DNA of 64,000 nucleotides from Streptomyces sp. TS71-3 (GCF_018327685.1 NZ_BNEL01000001.1:3224001-3288000), one strand, 5' to 3'. Positions 14,681 through 23,162 are shown, counted from the stretch's first letter. Notes: generated by a model not told the origin, from the sequence alone. Translations and numbers: made by a program.

Positions 14681-15895
14681 CTACAGGACGCTCTCCAATA
14701 TGTCCGCGACGTCCGCCGCGGAAGGCTGGCGTGGCGCGTTCCCGGTGACCGCGTCGGCGAGGGCGCCGGCGGCGATGGCCGGGATCATCTCCCGGGTCAC
14801 GCCCAGCGCGGTGAGCGGCCGCTTGACCTCGACCGCGCCGGAGACCTCCCGCACGGCGCCGATGGCGGCGGTGGCCCAGTCCCGCGGGCCGGATCCGGCG
14901 GTGGTGGCGGCCGGTTCGACGTGCAGGGCGCGGGCCGCCTGCTCGTAGGCGGCGTGGGCCTCCACCGCGCTGAAGGCCATGACCTCCTCGAAGACCGCGG
15001 CGAGCGCGATGCCGTGCGGGGTTCCGGTGTGCGCGGTCAGGGCGTGCCCGATGCCGTGCACCAGGCCGAGACCGGAGATGGTCAGCGCCTGGCCCGCGAG
15101 GTGCGCGCCGAGCATGAGGTGGGAACGGGCCTGAAGATCGGCGCCGTCGCGGTAGGCGACCGGCAGCCACCGGCCCACGAGCGAGACGGCCTGGGTGGCG
15201 AACGCGACCGAGACCGCGTTGGCGCCGCGGGACGCCAGCGACTCCACGCCGTGCACCAGCGCGTCGATGCCGGTCGAGGCCGTGGCGCCCGGCGGCAGGC
15301 CCAGCGTCAGCTCGGGGTCCAGCAGCGCGGCGCGCGGCCTGACGGACGGGTGCCCGAGGTAGACCTTGCGGCGCGCGACGGTGTCCTCGATGACGCCGAA
15401 CCCGTTGGTCTCGGCCCCGGTGCCCGACGTGGTGGGTATCGCGATCAGCGGCATGCCGTCCGCCGCGTCCCACAGCGCGTCGGCGTCGGCGGCCCGGGCG
15501 GCCGGGTTGCCGGCGAGCAGCGAGATGCCCTTGGCGGCGTCCAGGCTGGAGCCGCCGCCGAGAGCGACGACGGCGGCCTCGCCGAACGCCCTGGCCACCG
15601 CGGCGCCCTCGTCGACGTTCGCCGTCGAGGGGTTGGCCGCGACCCCCTCGAAGACGCCGTACTCGATGCCCGCCCGGTCCAGCACCTTCAGCACGCGATC
15701 CGCGACGCCCGCGGCGCGCAGCCCCGGGTCGGTGATCACGAAGGCCCGCTGCCGGCCGGTGGCGGCGACGAGCTCGGGCAGGCGGGCCAGGCAACCGGGA
15801 CCGTACGCGATGGCGCAGGTCGGATCGACGGTGAACGCAGCCGGCACGGTGGGCACGCCGCGCTGCGGGGTGAGGGCGGTGCTGTCGGACGTCAT
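14681..15895 (-). CDS. Iron-containing alcohol dehydrogenase
   Basis: The product has 404 residues. The nucleotide-binding GGGSSLDAAKGISLL (around residue 115), IPTTSGTGAETN (around 165), and the metal ligands in the region from TGIDALVHGVE to LGLVHGIGHALTAHTGTPHG are the hallmarks of group III (Fe-dependent) alcohol dehydrogenases. It is the last gene of the catabolic set. It could reduce a semialdehyde or oxidise an alcohol intermediate of the sugar-acid pathway suggested by its neighbours. It is 136 bp after the preceding gene, so it is less tightly coupled than the first three genes. Confidence 0.92.
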   Translation of the reverse strand: MTSDSTALTPQRGVPTVPAAFTVDPTCAIAYGPGCLARLPELVAATGRQRAFVITDPGLRAAGVADRVLKVLDRAGIEYGVFEGVAANPSTANVDEGAAVARAFGEAAVVALGGGSSLDAAKGISLLAGNPAARAADADALWDAADGMPLIAIPTTSGTGAETNGFGVIEDTVARRKVYLGHPSVRPRAALLDPELTLGLPPGATASTGIDALVHGVESLASRGANAVSVAFATQAVSLVGRWLPVAYRDGADLQARSHLMLGAHLAGQALTISGLGLVHGIGHALTAHTGTPHGIALAAVFEEVMAFSAVEAHAAYEQAARALHVEPAATTAGSGPRDWATAAIGAVREVSGAVEVKRPLTALGVTREMIPAIAAGALADAVTGNAPRQPSAADVADILESVL

Positions 15896-16031
15896 CGCGG
15901 GACTCCTGCGTGTGCTGGTGGATGGGACCGGTCCGGGTGGCGGGCCTTCGGTGCGTCGGCCGGGACGGGCGGCCGGGATGCCGACGGCCGCTGCGTGGCG
16001 GCCGCCGTGCGCCCCCGTTGCGCGGTGCCCC

Positions 16032-16967
16032 TCAGGCGGGGGCGAAGGTCTCGGCCCCGAGCCCGCCGGGCATCGGCAGCCTGAACTCCCTCCCGGCCAG
16101 CGCCTCGTAGAGCCTCACCGGGGTCATCTCGCCGGCCTGGTCGCCGTACTGCGCCTTGGCGCGGCGGTAGATCTGCTCCACGAGGGCGGACAGCTCCGTC
16201 GACATGCCGACGTCGCGGCCGAGGTCGACGGCGAGGCCGAGGTCCTTGCAGGCCAGCACCATGGCGAACGAGTCGTCGTAGTCCCCGTCCGCGAGCACGG
16301 ACAGGACGTCGTTCTCCAGGAAGTTGGAGGCCGCGGGGCTCGCCAGCAGCGAGGCGCGCAGCACGCCGAGATCGACGCCCGCCTTCACGCCCATGCCCAG
16401 CACCTCGGATGTGGCGACGAGGTGGCTGAACCACAGCAGGTTGATCATCAGCTTGACGGTGTAACCGGTGCCGGAACCGCCGACATGGATGATCTTCTCC
16501 GGGTTGCCCATCGCCTCGAACAGCGGCAGGGCCCGGGCGAAGTCCCCCTCCTCGCCGCCGACGAAGATCTGGAGCGTCCCGGCGTCGGCGCCGTGCGCCA
16601 TGCCGCTGACCGGAGCGTCCAGCATCCGTATGCCACGGGGGTCCAGCACCCCCGACCGCACCCGGCGGGCGGAGGACGGGGTCGACGTCGACATGTCGAT
16701 CCACAGTGACTTCTCGCCGAGTGCCGCGGCGGCCCCGCCGCGCAGCATGACGTCCTCGACGACTGACGGGGTCGGAAGCATGGTGATCAGTACGTCGGCC
16801 AGCGCGGCGCACTCCGCCGCGGTCGCCGTCCAGGTCGCGCCGAGGTCGAGATGCCTCAGCGCGGCCTCCTCCCGCGTGTCGTGGACCACGACCGCGAAAC
16901 CGGCCTGGAGCAGGTTGCGGGCCATGTGGCCGCCCATGTTGCCCAGTCCGATGAAACCGATCCTCAT
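16032..16967 (-). CDS. 3-hydroxyisobutyrate dehydrogenase-family reductase
   Basis: The product has 311 residues, starting MRIGFIGLGNMGGHMARNLL, the GLGNMG dinucleotide-binding motif of beta-hydroxyacid dehydrogenases. The substrate-binding DAPVSGMAHGADAGTLQIFVGG and the catalytic lysine region VKLMINLL are conserved. Members include tartronate-semialdehyde reductase, which would fit a sugar-acid pathway. ATG 16967 has gaggcg 7 nt upstream. An in-frame extension through the 18-bp repeats exists but lacks its own ribosome site and is rejected as the start. Confidence 0.92.
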   Translation of the reverse strand: MRIGFIGLGNMGGHMARNLLQAGFAVVVHDTREEAALRHLDLGATWTATAAECAALADVLITMLPTPSVVEDVMLRGGAAAALGEKSLWIDMSTSTPSSARRVRSGVLDPRGIRMLDAPVSGMAHGADAGTLQIFVGGEEGDFARALPLFEAMGNPEKIIHVGGSGTGYTVKLMINLLWFSHLVATSEVLGMGVKAGVDLGVLRASLLASPAASNFLENDVLSVLADGDYDDSFAMVLACKDLGLAVDLGRDVGMSTELSALVEQIYRRAKAQYGDQAGEMTPVRLYEALAGREFRLPMPGGLGAETFAPA

Positions 16968-16982
16968 CGTTCGCCTCACTAC

Positions 16983-17126
16983 GGCTCGGAGTTGCTCAAG
17001 GGCTCGGAGTTGCTCGACAGTTCGGAAGTTCTCGGAAGCTTGCGCGTGCTCGACAGCTCGGAAGTGCTCGGAAGCCCGCGTGCGCTCGGAAGCTCGCGCG
17101 TGCTCGACGGCTCGCGCCTGCTCGGC
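16983..17126. repeat. Minisatellite, 8 x 18 bp
   Basis: Eight end-to-end degenerate copies of about agctcggaagtgctcgac lie between the aldehyde dehydrogenase stop and the reductase start. The frame is preserved by the 18-bp unit, so on the minus strand it reads as 6-residue repeats (VEHARA, SEHFRA, VEQLRA) in frame with the downstream gene. Confidence 0.9.
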
Positions 17127-17137
17127 AGCCCGGGGGG

Positions 17138-18685
17138 TCAGCCGAGATCGATCCACGTGGTCTTCAGGGCGGTGTACGCGTCCAGCGCGTGCAGCGACTT
17201 GTCGCGGCCGGCGCCGGTGGCCTTGAACCCCCCGAAGGGCGTGATGACGTCGCTGGCGTCGAAGGTGTTGACCCAGACCGTGCCGGCCCGCAGGGCGCGT
17301 GCCGCCTTGTGGGCCGTGCCGAGGTCGCGCGTCCAGACCGACGCGACCAGCCCGAAGTCGGTGTCGTTCGCGAGGCGGATGCCCTCGACCACGTCACCGT
17401 CGTAGCCGATGACGGACAGCACGGGGCCGAAGATCTCCTCGCGGGCGACCCGGGAGCCGTTCGCGACGCCGTCCAGCACGGTGGGCTGGAGGAAGGCGCC
17501 GCGTGACACCCCGGCGGCGCCCGCGCCTTCGGTCGGCCGGGCGCGACCGCCGCCGAGGACGACGTCCGCGCCCTCCGCGCGCCCGAGTTCGACGTAGCCG
17601 AGGATCTTCTCCAACTGCGCGGTGTCGACGATCGGGCCCATCACCGTCGCCGGGTCCAGCGGGTCGCCGACGGTGAAGGTGGCCTCCGTCAGGCGGACGA
17701 TCCGCTCGACCAGCTCCGCCTTCACGGAGGAGTGGACGACCAGCCGGGAACCGGCGTTGCAGGTCTGCCCCGCGTTGTAGAAGATCCCCCAGGCCACGGC
17801 GGAGGCGGCGGCCTCCAGGTCGGCGTCCGGCAGGACCAGCTGCGGCGACTTGCCGCCGGCCTCCACGGAGACCTGCTTCCCGTTGGACTCGCCCGCGTAG
17901 ACCTGAAGGAGCCGGGCGACGTCCGCGGAACCGGTGAAGGCGATCTTGTCGACGTCCGGGTGGCGGCCGAGCGCCTGCCCCGCGACCTCGCCGCGCCCCG
18001 GCACGACGTTGAGCACACCGGCGGGCAGGCCCGCCCGCGAGCCGAGCTCCGCCAGCAGCAACGTCGCCAGCGAGGTCTGCTCGGCGGGCTTGAGCACCAC
18101 GCAGTTGCCCGTCGCGAGCGCCGGCCCGAGCTTCCACGAGGCGATCATCAGCGCGTAGTTCCACGGCACGATCGCGCCGACCACACCCAGCGGCTCGCGG
18201 GTGACCAGCGCGAGGGCGTCACCCGGAGCCGGGGCCACCTCGTCGTAGGTCTTGTCGACCGTCTCCGCGTACCAGCGGATGGTCTCCGCGGTCTTCACCA
18301 CGTCCACGCGCACGGACTCGGTGATCGGCTTGCCCATCTCCAGGGTGTCGAGCAAGGCCAGCTCCTCGGCGTGCTCCACGATCAGGTCGGCCCAGCGCAT
18401 CAGGACGCGCTTGCGTTCCTTCGGGTCGAGCCCGCGCCACCTGCCGTCCTCGAACGCGGCGCGTGCGGCGCGCACCGCGAGGTCGACGTCGGTGGCATCG
18501 GCCGCGCTGACCTGGGCGACGACCGCCTGGTCACGCGGCGAGAGCGACTCCATCGTGCCGCCGGCGGCGGCCTCGCGGAACTCCCCGTCGATGAACAGGC
18601 GGGTCTCGAAGCGGAGCGCTCCGGCCGCCTTCACCCACTCGTCGTGGGAGCGACCGAGCAACTGGTCGACGGTGTGGTGTGTCAT
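17138..18685 (-). CDS. NAD-dependent aldehyde dehydrogenase
   Basis: The product has 515 residues. The class ALDH landmarks are present in order: VPWNYALMIASWKLGPAL, LKPAEQTS, FTGSADVARLL, the general base in EAGGKSP, the nucleophilic cysteine in NAGQTCNAGSR, and EEIFGPVLSV. The type is closest to gamma-glutamyl-gamma-aminobutyraldehyde/betaine aldehyde dehydrogenases (PuuC-like), but the neighbourhood suggests oxidation of a sugar-derived semialdehyde. Its ATG overlaps the stop of the dehydratase gene (ATGA), so the two are translated together. Confidence 0.93.
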   Translation of the reverse strand: MTHHTVDQLLGRSHDEWVKAAGALRFETRLFIDGEFREAAAGGTMESLSPRDQAVVAQVSAADATDVDLAVRAARAAFEDGRWRGLDPKERKRVLMRWADLIVEHAEELALLDTLEMGKPITESVRVDVVKTAETIRWYAETVDKTYDEVAPAPGDALALVTREPLGVVGAIVPWNYALMIASWKLGPALATGNCVVLKPAEQTSLATLLLAELGSRAGLPAGVLNVVPGRGEVAGQALGRHPDVDKIAFTGSADVARLLQVYAGESNGKQVSVEAGGKSPQLVLPDADLEAAASAVAWGIFYNAGQTCNAGSRLVVHSSVKAELVERIVRLTEATFTVGDPLDPATVMGPIVDTAQLEKILGYVELGRAEGADVVLGGGRARPTEGAGAAGVSRGAFLQPTVLDGVANGSRVAREEIFGPVLSVIGYDGDVVEGIRLANDTDFGLVASVWTRDLGTAHKAARALRAGTVWVNTFDASDVITPFGGFKATGAGRDKSLHALDAYTALKTTWIDLG

Positions 18686-19794
18686 GCGATCCTCCAGCGG
18701 TCCACGGCGTCCTCGTCCAGCTCGATGCCGAGCCCGGGGCTCCGCGGAACCTCCAGGTCTCCGTCGGCGTTGATCCGCACCGGCTCGGCGAGCATGAAGT
18801 CACGCCGCTCCGGGGTCCAGCCGGGTGGGTCGTAGGGGAACTCGAAGTACGGGCCGCCGCCCACGCCGGCCGCCACGTGCAGGTTGGCCAGCACCCCGAT
18901 GCCGTTGGTCCAGGTGTGCGGCGTGAAGTGGCGGTGCTTGAGCTGGGCGAGCTCGCCCAGCGTGCGGGCGCGGTGCATGCCCACGGCGAGCACGACGTCC
19001 ATCTGGTAGACGTCCAGCACGTCCTCCTCCAGGTACCGCAGCAACTCGCTCACGCCCCGGTGCATCTCGCCGGCGGCGATCCGGGTCCCGGGGTTGTCGG
19101 CGCGCAGCCGCTTGAAGCCGTCGAGGTCGTTGTACGGCAGCGGCTCCTCGACCCAGAAGACGTCCAGTTCGGCCAGGCGCGCCACGGTCCTGCGGGTGCC
19201 CGCCAGGTCGGCGGCGGGGGCCGTGTCGCCGGCCATCCGCCAGGACTGGTTCAGGTCGACCATGAGCGTCAGATCGTCGCCCAGGTCCTCGCGCACCGCC
19301 CGCACCGCGGCGATGCCGTCCTCGACGTGGTCGCGGTCGATGCGGATCTTCATCGCGCGGAATCCCGCCTCGCGCACGGCACGCGCGGTCCGCACCCGTT
19401 CCTGCGGGGACTTCAGCTCGCCCGAGGACGCGTACGCCGGCAGCTTCCTGGCCGCGTTGCCGAACAGCTCCGCGACGGGACGGCCGGTGACCTTGCCGAT
19501 GATGTCCCACAGGGCGGCCTCCAGCGGCCAGTAGACGCCGCCGTGGAAGTTCGCCGTCTCGATGGCCCGTACGTGCCGCACGATGTCGAGCGGGTCCTCC
19601 CCGACGAACAGGTGCCTGAACGCGTCGAAGCCGTCCATCGTGTCCCCGGAGCCGAGGCCGGTGATGCCCTCGTCGGTGTGCACCCGCACGATCGTGGCGT
19701 CGAAGTGGCGGCGCGGCTCGGGGTCCCAGGCCGCGTGGAACGGCGGATCGAGGGGGAGCCGGAGCCGGTCGAGGGTGATGTCGGTGATCTTCAT
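18682..19794 (-). CDS. Enolase-superfamily sugar-acid dehydratase
   Basis: The product has 370 residues. The N-terminal capping domain (KITDITLDRLRLPLDPPFHAAW) and the barrel with metal ligands in MVDLNQSW (D), FWVEEPLPYND (E) and IAAGEMHRG (E) identify the mandelate racemase/muconate-lactonising superfamily. The histidine in FTPHTWTNGIG is typical of acid-sugar dehydratases of the galactonate/mandelate type, and MKIRID supplies the K-x-R/K position. The exact sugar acid cannot be read from sequence. It overlaps both neighbours by four bases. Confidence 0.92.
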   Translation of the reverse strand: MKITDITLDRLRLPLDPPFHAAWDPEPRRHFDATIVRVHTDEGITGLGSGDTMDGFDAFRHLFVGEDPLDIVRHVRAIETANFHGGVYWPLEAALWDIIGKVTGRPVAELFGNAARKLPAYASSGELKSPQERVRTARAVREAGFRAMKIRIDRDHVEDGIAAVRAVREDLGDDLTLMVDLNQSWRMAGDTAPAADLAGTRRTVARLAELDVFWVEEPLPYNDLDGFKRLRADNPGTRIAAGEMHRGVSELLRYLEEDVLDVYQMDVVLAVGMHRARTLGELAQLKHRHFTPHTWTNGIGVLANLHVAAGVGGGPYFEFPYDPPGWTPERRDFMLAEPVRINADGDLEVPRSPGLGIELDEDAVDRWRIA

Positions 19795-20351
19795 CGGGTC
19801 GCCTCCGCGGCCGGTGACGAGGCCGCCAGCTGGTCGGCGTCCGGTGTGTAGAACGGGTTGGCCGGGCCTTCCTGCGCCGTCGCCAGGACCTCGTTCACAT
19901 CCGGTGCGGAACTGACCGCGGCGGCCACCGCGCGGAAGGCGGCGACGCGCTGGTTGCGGAACGACTCGTCCAGGTCGTCCACCTCCGGATTGACCCAGAC
20001 GGCGGCGATGAGCAGCAGGTCGTCCACGTCCTGCGCCGGAATGAGGCCGTGCTCGACGGCGTCGGCGATGCCGCGGGCGAGGCCGGCCTGCGCCGCGCCC
20101 CAGGTGGCCCGCTGGTGCGTCTCGCCGGCCGGCTCCGCCTTGTTGACGAACAGCGTCAGCGGCTTGACCGGCACGTTCGGGCGGATGACGGTGACGAACG
20201 GGGCGTAGCCCGCGCTCGGCGAGGCCAGCGCGGTCGCCCAGGCCGTCTCCACCGGCCCGCCCTTGCGCCCGATCACGATGTTGGTGTGCGCCGCGTTCGG
20301 GCCTTGACCGATGAAGGCCTCGCCCACGAGAGAGGCAGGGGCAATGGTCAT
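19791..20351 (-). CDS. fae: Formaldehyde-activating enzyme (Fae) homologue
   Basis: The product has 186 residues. GEAFIGQGPNAAHTNIVIG followed by KGGPVETAWA, VIRPNVPVKPLTLFVNKA and AVEHGLIPAQDVDDLLLIAAVWV align along the whole length with Fae. Fae condenses formaldehyde with tetrahydromethanopterin in methylotrophs and archaea. His22 corresponds to the conserved active-site histidine (AAHTN versus VAHID in Methylorubrum as remembered). Streptomyces are not known to make that pterin, so another acceptor or an aldehyde-handling role is likely. It is the first gene of the operon and is coupled to the dehydratase (ATGA overlap). Confidence 0.85.
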   Translation of the reverse strand: MTIAPASLVGEAFIGQGPNAAHTNIVIGRKGGPVETAWATALASPSAGYAPFVTVIRPNVPVKPLTLFVNKAEPAGETHQRATWGAAQAGLARGIADAVEHGLIPAQDVDDLLLIAAVWVNPEVDDLDESFRNQRVAAFRAVAAAVSSAPDVNEVLATAQEGPANPFYTPDADQLAASSPAAEATR

Positions 20352-20545
20352 GGGTACTCCACTGGCTGGTGGGGGCTGAGACGTCGGCGAGTGCCGTGGC
20401 GAACCGTGGTCGGCCGGTCCGCCGGAGGCTCGCAGCGGCGAATCTAAGAGCCCGCCGTGCCGCTCGCAAGGAGATCCGGGCAATCGAAACAGGGGTTGCG
20501 ATGACGCCAACAACCCCGCTGAGCTGGGGGTTCTAAGCTGGCCGG
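20352..20545. promoter_or_regulatory. Divergent promoter region of the catabolic operon and iclR
   Basis: aacccc-gctgagctg-ggggtt is an inverted repeat just before the iclR start (about 20511-20532), and ggggtt at 20492-20497 pairs with the same aacccc, so alternative palindromes overlap. These are candidate IclR sites. Confidence 0.45.
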
Positions 20546-21403
20546 GTGAATTCGCACGAGCACACCCCCGTCCCGCCACCCCCCGAGTCCGGTGGCACCA
20601 CCCCCCGGCAGCAGGGCCACGGGCTGCGCCGGGACATCGACCTGCTGGAGGCGCTCGCCTCACCCGAGGCGCAGAGCCGCGGCGGCCTCGGTGTGGTGCG
20701 GCTCTCCCAGATCGTGGGCCGCGAGAAGAGCCAGGTCTCCCGGGCGCTGAAGGTGCTCGCCGAGGAGGGCATCGTCGAGCGGGACCCGGACACCCTGGAG
20801 TACGGGCTCGGCTGGCGGCTGTTCTCGCTGGTGGCCCGCACCTCGCAGAACCGCCTGGTGCGGGTGGCCGAGCCGGTCATGCACGGGCTCTCGGCCGAAC
20901 TGGAGGAGACCACGCATCTGTGCGTGCTGCGGGACCACGAGGTGCTGACCCTGCTGTCGGTCTCGGGGCACTCCTTCCGGACGCACGGCTGGGAGGGCCG
21001 CGGGGTCCCGGCCGCGCACACCTCCGCCGGCCGGGTGCTGCTGATGGACGCCACCCCCGACGAGCTGTACCTGCGGCTGGAGTCCACCGACCTCGCCGAC
21101 GGCTTCCCCCGCTCCGCCGCGCACTCCGTGCAGCAGCTCTGGGCCCGGGTGCAGGAGGCCCGCAGGGACGGGTACGCGCAGGTCAACGAGGAGTTCGAGG
21201 TGGGCCTCGTCGGAGTCTCCGCGCCCGTGCGCGACTTCCGCGGCCGGGTGGTGGCGGCGCTCAACGTCTCCGCTCCCCGTGACCGCATGGGCGACGCCCT
21301 CACCACCGCGGGCCGGGCCGCCGCCCGGGCGGCCGGCCGCGTCTCGACGCTGATGGGGTGGGAGCGCAGGCCCCCGGGACCGTCCACGCCCCGGTTCACC
21401 TGA
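20546..21403 (+). CDS. IclR family transcriptional regulator
   Basis: The product has 285 residues. The winged helix is LRRDIDLLEALASPEAQSRGGLGVVRLSQIVGREKSQVSRALKVLAEEGIVERD-like (residues 28-80), and the effector domain runs from about 105 to 270 with LSAELEETTHLCVLRDHEVLTL and VSAPVRDFRGRVVAALNVSAP. IclR proteins typically control catabolism of aromatic or sugar acids, which fits the divergent operon. The start is GTG 20546 with no clear ribosome site, so a leaderless message is possible. Confidence 0.92.
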   Translation: MNSHEHTPVPPPPESGGTTPRQQGHGLRRDIDLLEALASPEAQSRGGLGVVRLSQIVGREKSQVSRALKVLAEEGIVERDPDTLEYGLGWRLFSLVARTSQNRLVRVAEPVMHGLSAELEETTHLCVLRDHEVLTLLSVSGHSFRTHGWEGRGVPAAHTSAGRVLLMDATPDELYLRLESTDLADGFPRSAAHSVQQLWARVQEARRDGYAQVNEEFEVGLVGVSAPVRDFRGRVVAALNVSAPRDRMGDALTTAGRAAARAAGRVSTLMGWERRPPGPSTPRFT

Positions 21404-21404
21404 C

Positions 21405-21468
21405 ACCGGCTTTGTTCGAGGCCGGCTTCGTTCGAGACGGGCTTCACGCGACACCGGCTTCACCTGAT
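21405..21468. repeat. Minisatellite, 4 x 16 bp
   Basis: Four adjacent degenerate copies of accggcttcgttcgag follow the iclR stop immediately. Confidence 0.75.
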
Positions 21469-21611
21469 TCCTCCGTGAATAGCCTTTCAGGGCGGAGAGG
21501 AAACGGACTCCTGCGGAGCAGGGCAGGGAGGGGGTTTCGCCTTCAGGGCGAAAGACTGTGATCTGACCCGCAGGTTTGATCTTAAGTAATAGTCCCGCTA
21601 GTTTGTGAGCC

Positions 21612-22823
21612 ATGACCACGAGGCATGTGAAGCGGGCGTTCAAGTACCGCTTCTATCCGACCGATGCGCAGGCGGGCGAGCTGTCGCGCACGTTCGGGTG
21701 TGTCCGCAAGGTCTACAACCTGGCCCTGGCTGCCCGTACCGAGGCATGGACGCGGCAGGAGCGGGTCAACTACAACCAGACTTCAGCGATGCTGACGGTG
21801 TGGAAGCGGACCGAGGAGCTCTCCTATCTCAACGAGGTGTCCTCGGTGCCGCTCCAGCAGTGTCTGCGGCACTTGCAGACGGCGTTCACGAACTTCTTCG
21901 GCAAGCGGGCGAAGTACCCGCGGTTCAAGTCGAGGAAGAAGTCCCGCAAGTCTGCCGAGTACACGACCTCCGGGTTCCGTTTCCGCGACGGCAGGCTGAC
22001 GCTGGCGAAGATGACGGAGCCACTGCACATCGCCTGGTCCCGGCCCTTGCCCGAAGGTGCAAAGCCGTCCACCGTGACCGTGTCGCAGGACGCGGCCGGT
22101 CGCTGGTTCGTGTCCCTGCTCGTCGAAGACCCCGCCGTCGTCCCGCTGCCCGCCACGGATACGGCGGTCGGTATCGACGTCGGTCTCCATCACCTGCTGA
22201 CCCTGTCCACCGGGGAGAAGATCAGCAACCCGAGGCATGAGCGCAAGGACCGTGCCCGGCTCGCCCTGGCGCAGCGGCGTCTGGCGAAGAAGGCCAGGGG
22301 TGATGGCTCCAACCGGGCCAAGGCCCGCCGCAAGGTCGCCCGCGTGCACGCCCGGATCGCCGACCGGCGCCGGGACTACCTGCATAAACTGACCACCCGA
22401 CTCGTGCGTGAGAACCAAACGCTCGTGATCGAGGACCTGACCGTCCGCAACATGGTCAAGAACCACGCTCTGGCCCGCGCCATCAGTGACGCGGCATGGT
22501 CGGAGTTCCGCAGCATGCTGGAGTACAAAGCCGCCTGGTACGGGCGGGAAGTCGTGGCCGCGGACCGCTTCTTTCCCTCCTCCAGGCTGTGCTCGGCCTG
22601 CGGCGCCCTGCAAGAGAAGATGCCGCTCAGTGTCCGTACCTGGACGTGCGACTGCGGCACGACCCACGACCGCGACGTGAACGCGGCGAAGAGTCTTCTG
22701 GCCGTCGGACTGACGGCGTCTGCCTGCGGAGCCGGTGTAAGACCTCAACGGAGCACTCCGGGCGGGCAGTCGGCCGTGAAACAGGAACCCCAGCGGGCGA
22801 CCGCTGGAATCCCCCGCCCTTAG
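21612..22823 (+). CDS. tnpB: TnpB RNA-guided nuclease
   Basis: The product has 403 residues, normal for TnpB. The N-terminal wedge begins HVKRAFKYRFYPTDAQA. The RuvC residues are all present: D189 in GIDVGLHHL, E274 in LVIEDLTVRNM and D355 in HDRDVNAAKS. The zinc finger CSAC (327-330) ... CDC (346-348) is intact. The protein should therefore be catalytically competent. The gene's 3' end overlaps the presumed omega-RNA. It is flanked by a truncated permease, so it may have contributed to loss of that gene. Confidence 0.93.
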   Translation: MTTRHVKRAFKYRFYPTDAQAGELSRTFGCVRKVYNLALAARTEAWTRQERVNYNQTSAMLTVWKRTEELSYLNEVSSVPLQQCLRHLQTAFTNFFGKRAKYPRFKSRKKSRKSAEYTTSGFRFRDGRLTLAKMTEPLHIAWSRPLPEGAKPSTVTVSQDAAGRWFVSLLVEDPAVVPLPATDTAVGIDVGLHHLLTLSTGEKISNPRHERKDRARLALAQRRLAKKARGDGSNRAKARRKVARVHARIADRRRDYLHKLTTRLVRENQTLVIEDLTVRNMVKNHALARAISDAAWSEFRSMLEYKAAWYGREVVAADRFFPSSRLCSACGALQEKMPLSVRTWTCDCGTTHDRDVNAAKSLLAVGLTASACGAGVRPQRSTPGGQSAVKQEPQRATAGIPRP

Positions 22824-22841
22824 GCGGAGGGAGAAGTCAAC
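22690..22841 (+). ncRNA. Predicted omega-RNA (reRNA) of the TnpB element
   Basis: Three perfect hairpins follow one another: cggag-ca-ctccg (22749-22760), ccagcgg-gcga-ccgctgg (22790-22807) and ccgcc-ctta-ggcgg (22814-22827), ending at the element's right end. In characterised TnpB systems the guide RNA covers this region and takes its guide from the adjoining flank. Here that flank begins within the permease remnant at 22842. The exact 5' end is unknown. Confidence 0.5.
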
Positions 22842-23129
22842 TTCCTCAATGCGGCCTCCAGCGCGCTGACCTCGGTCTACCCGCTGGAGGTCTTCCCGAC
22901 CGCGATCCGCACGACCGGCGTCGGCTTCGCCGCGGCGATGAGCCGGGTCGGCGCCGCCCTGGGCACGTTCCTGCTCCCCATGGGCCTCGACCGCTACGGC
23001 GCCCGCTTCGTCCTGTTCGTCGGGGCGGCGGTACTCGCCCTCGGCGCGGTGGTCTCCCACCTGCTGGCCCCGGAGACCACGGACCTGGAACTCGCCCACG
23101 CGTCCCGGCTGGCCCACGGGAGCGAGTGA
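22839..23129 (+). pseudogene. C-terminal remnant of an MFS permease
   Basis: Ninety-six codons remain, reading NFLNAASSALTSVYPLEVFPTAIRTTGVGFAAAMSRVGAALGTFLL to a TGA at 23127. YPLEVFPTAIRTTG and the following helix are the conserved region before TM11 of sugar/acid symporters. The N-terminal three quarters are absent: neither side of the TnpB element contains them, so this is a deletion rather than a simple insertion. The gene probably encoded the uptake permease of the adjoining IclR-controlled pathway. Confidence 0.85.
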
Positions 23130-23162
23130 GCGGGGGGTGTCAGGGTTGGTGGGTGCGGTACC

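Larger units (their letters stand above)
21470..22841 (+). mobile_element. IS200/IS605-type TnpB transposon (no TnpA), left end uncertain
   Basis: The right end is clear: after tnpB the hairpin ccgcc-ctta-ggcgg is followed by gagaagtcaac, the usual right end of these elements, and then by sequence of an unrelated MFS gene. The left end is not resolved. Hairpin tttcgcc-ttcag-ggcgaaa (about 21536-21554) lies within it, and ttgat at 21576-21580 could be a TAM if the element is shorter. No Y1 transposase is present, so it would need one in trans. Confidence 0.75.

Noticed and set aside
16968..17156. Longer start of the 3-hydroxyisobutyrate-dehydrogenase-like gene through the 18-bp repeats
   Set aside because: The family starts at the GLGNMG motif, and ATG 16967 has its own ribosome site. 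The extension has none.
22839..23129. Intact small membrane protein starting at ATG 22938
   Set aside because: The frame is open from the TnpB element border and matches only the C-terminal quarter of sugar/acid symporters; a truncated permease explains it better.
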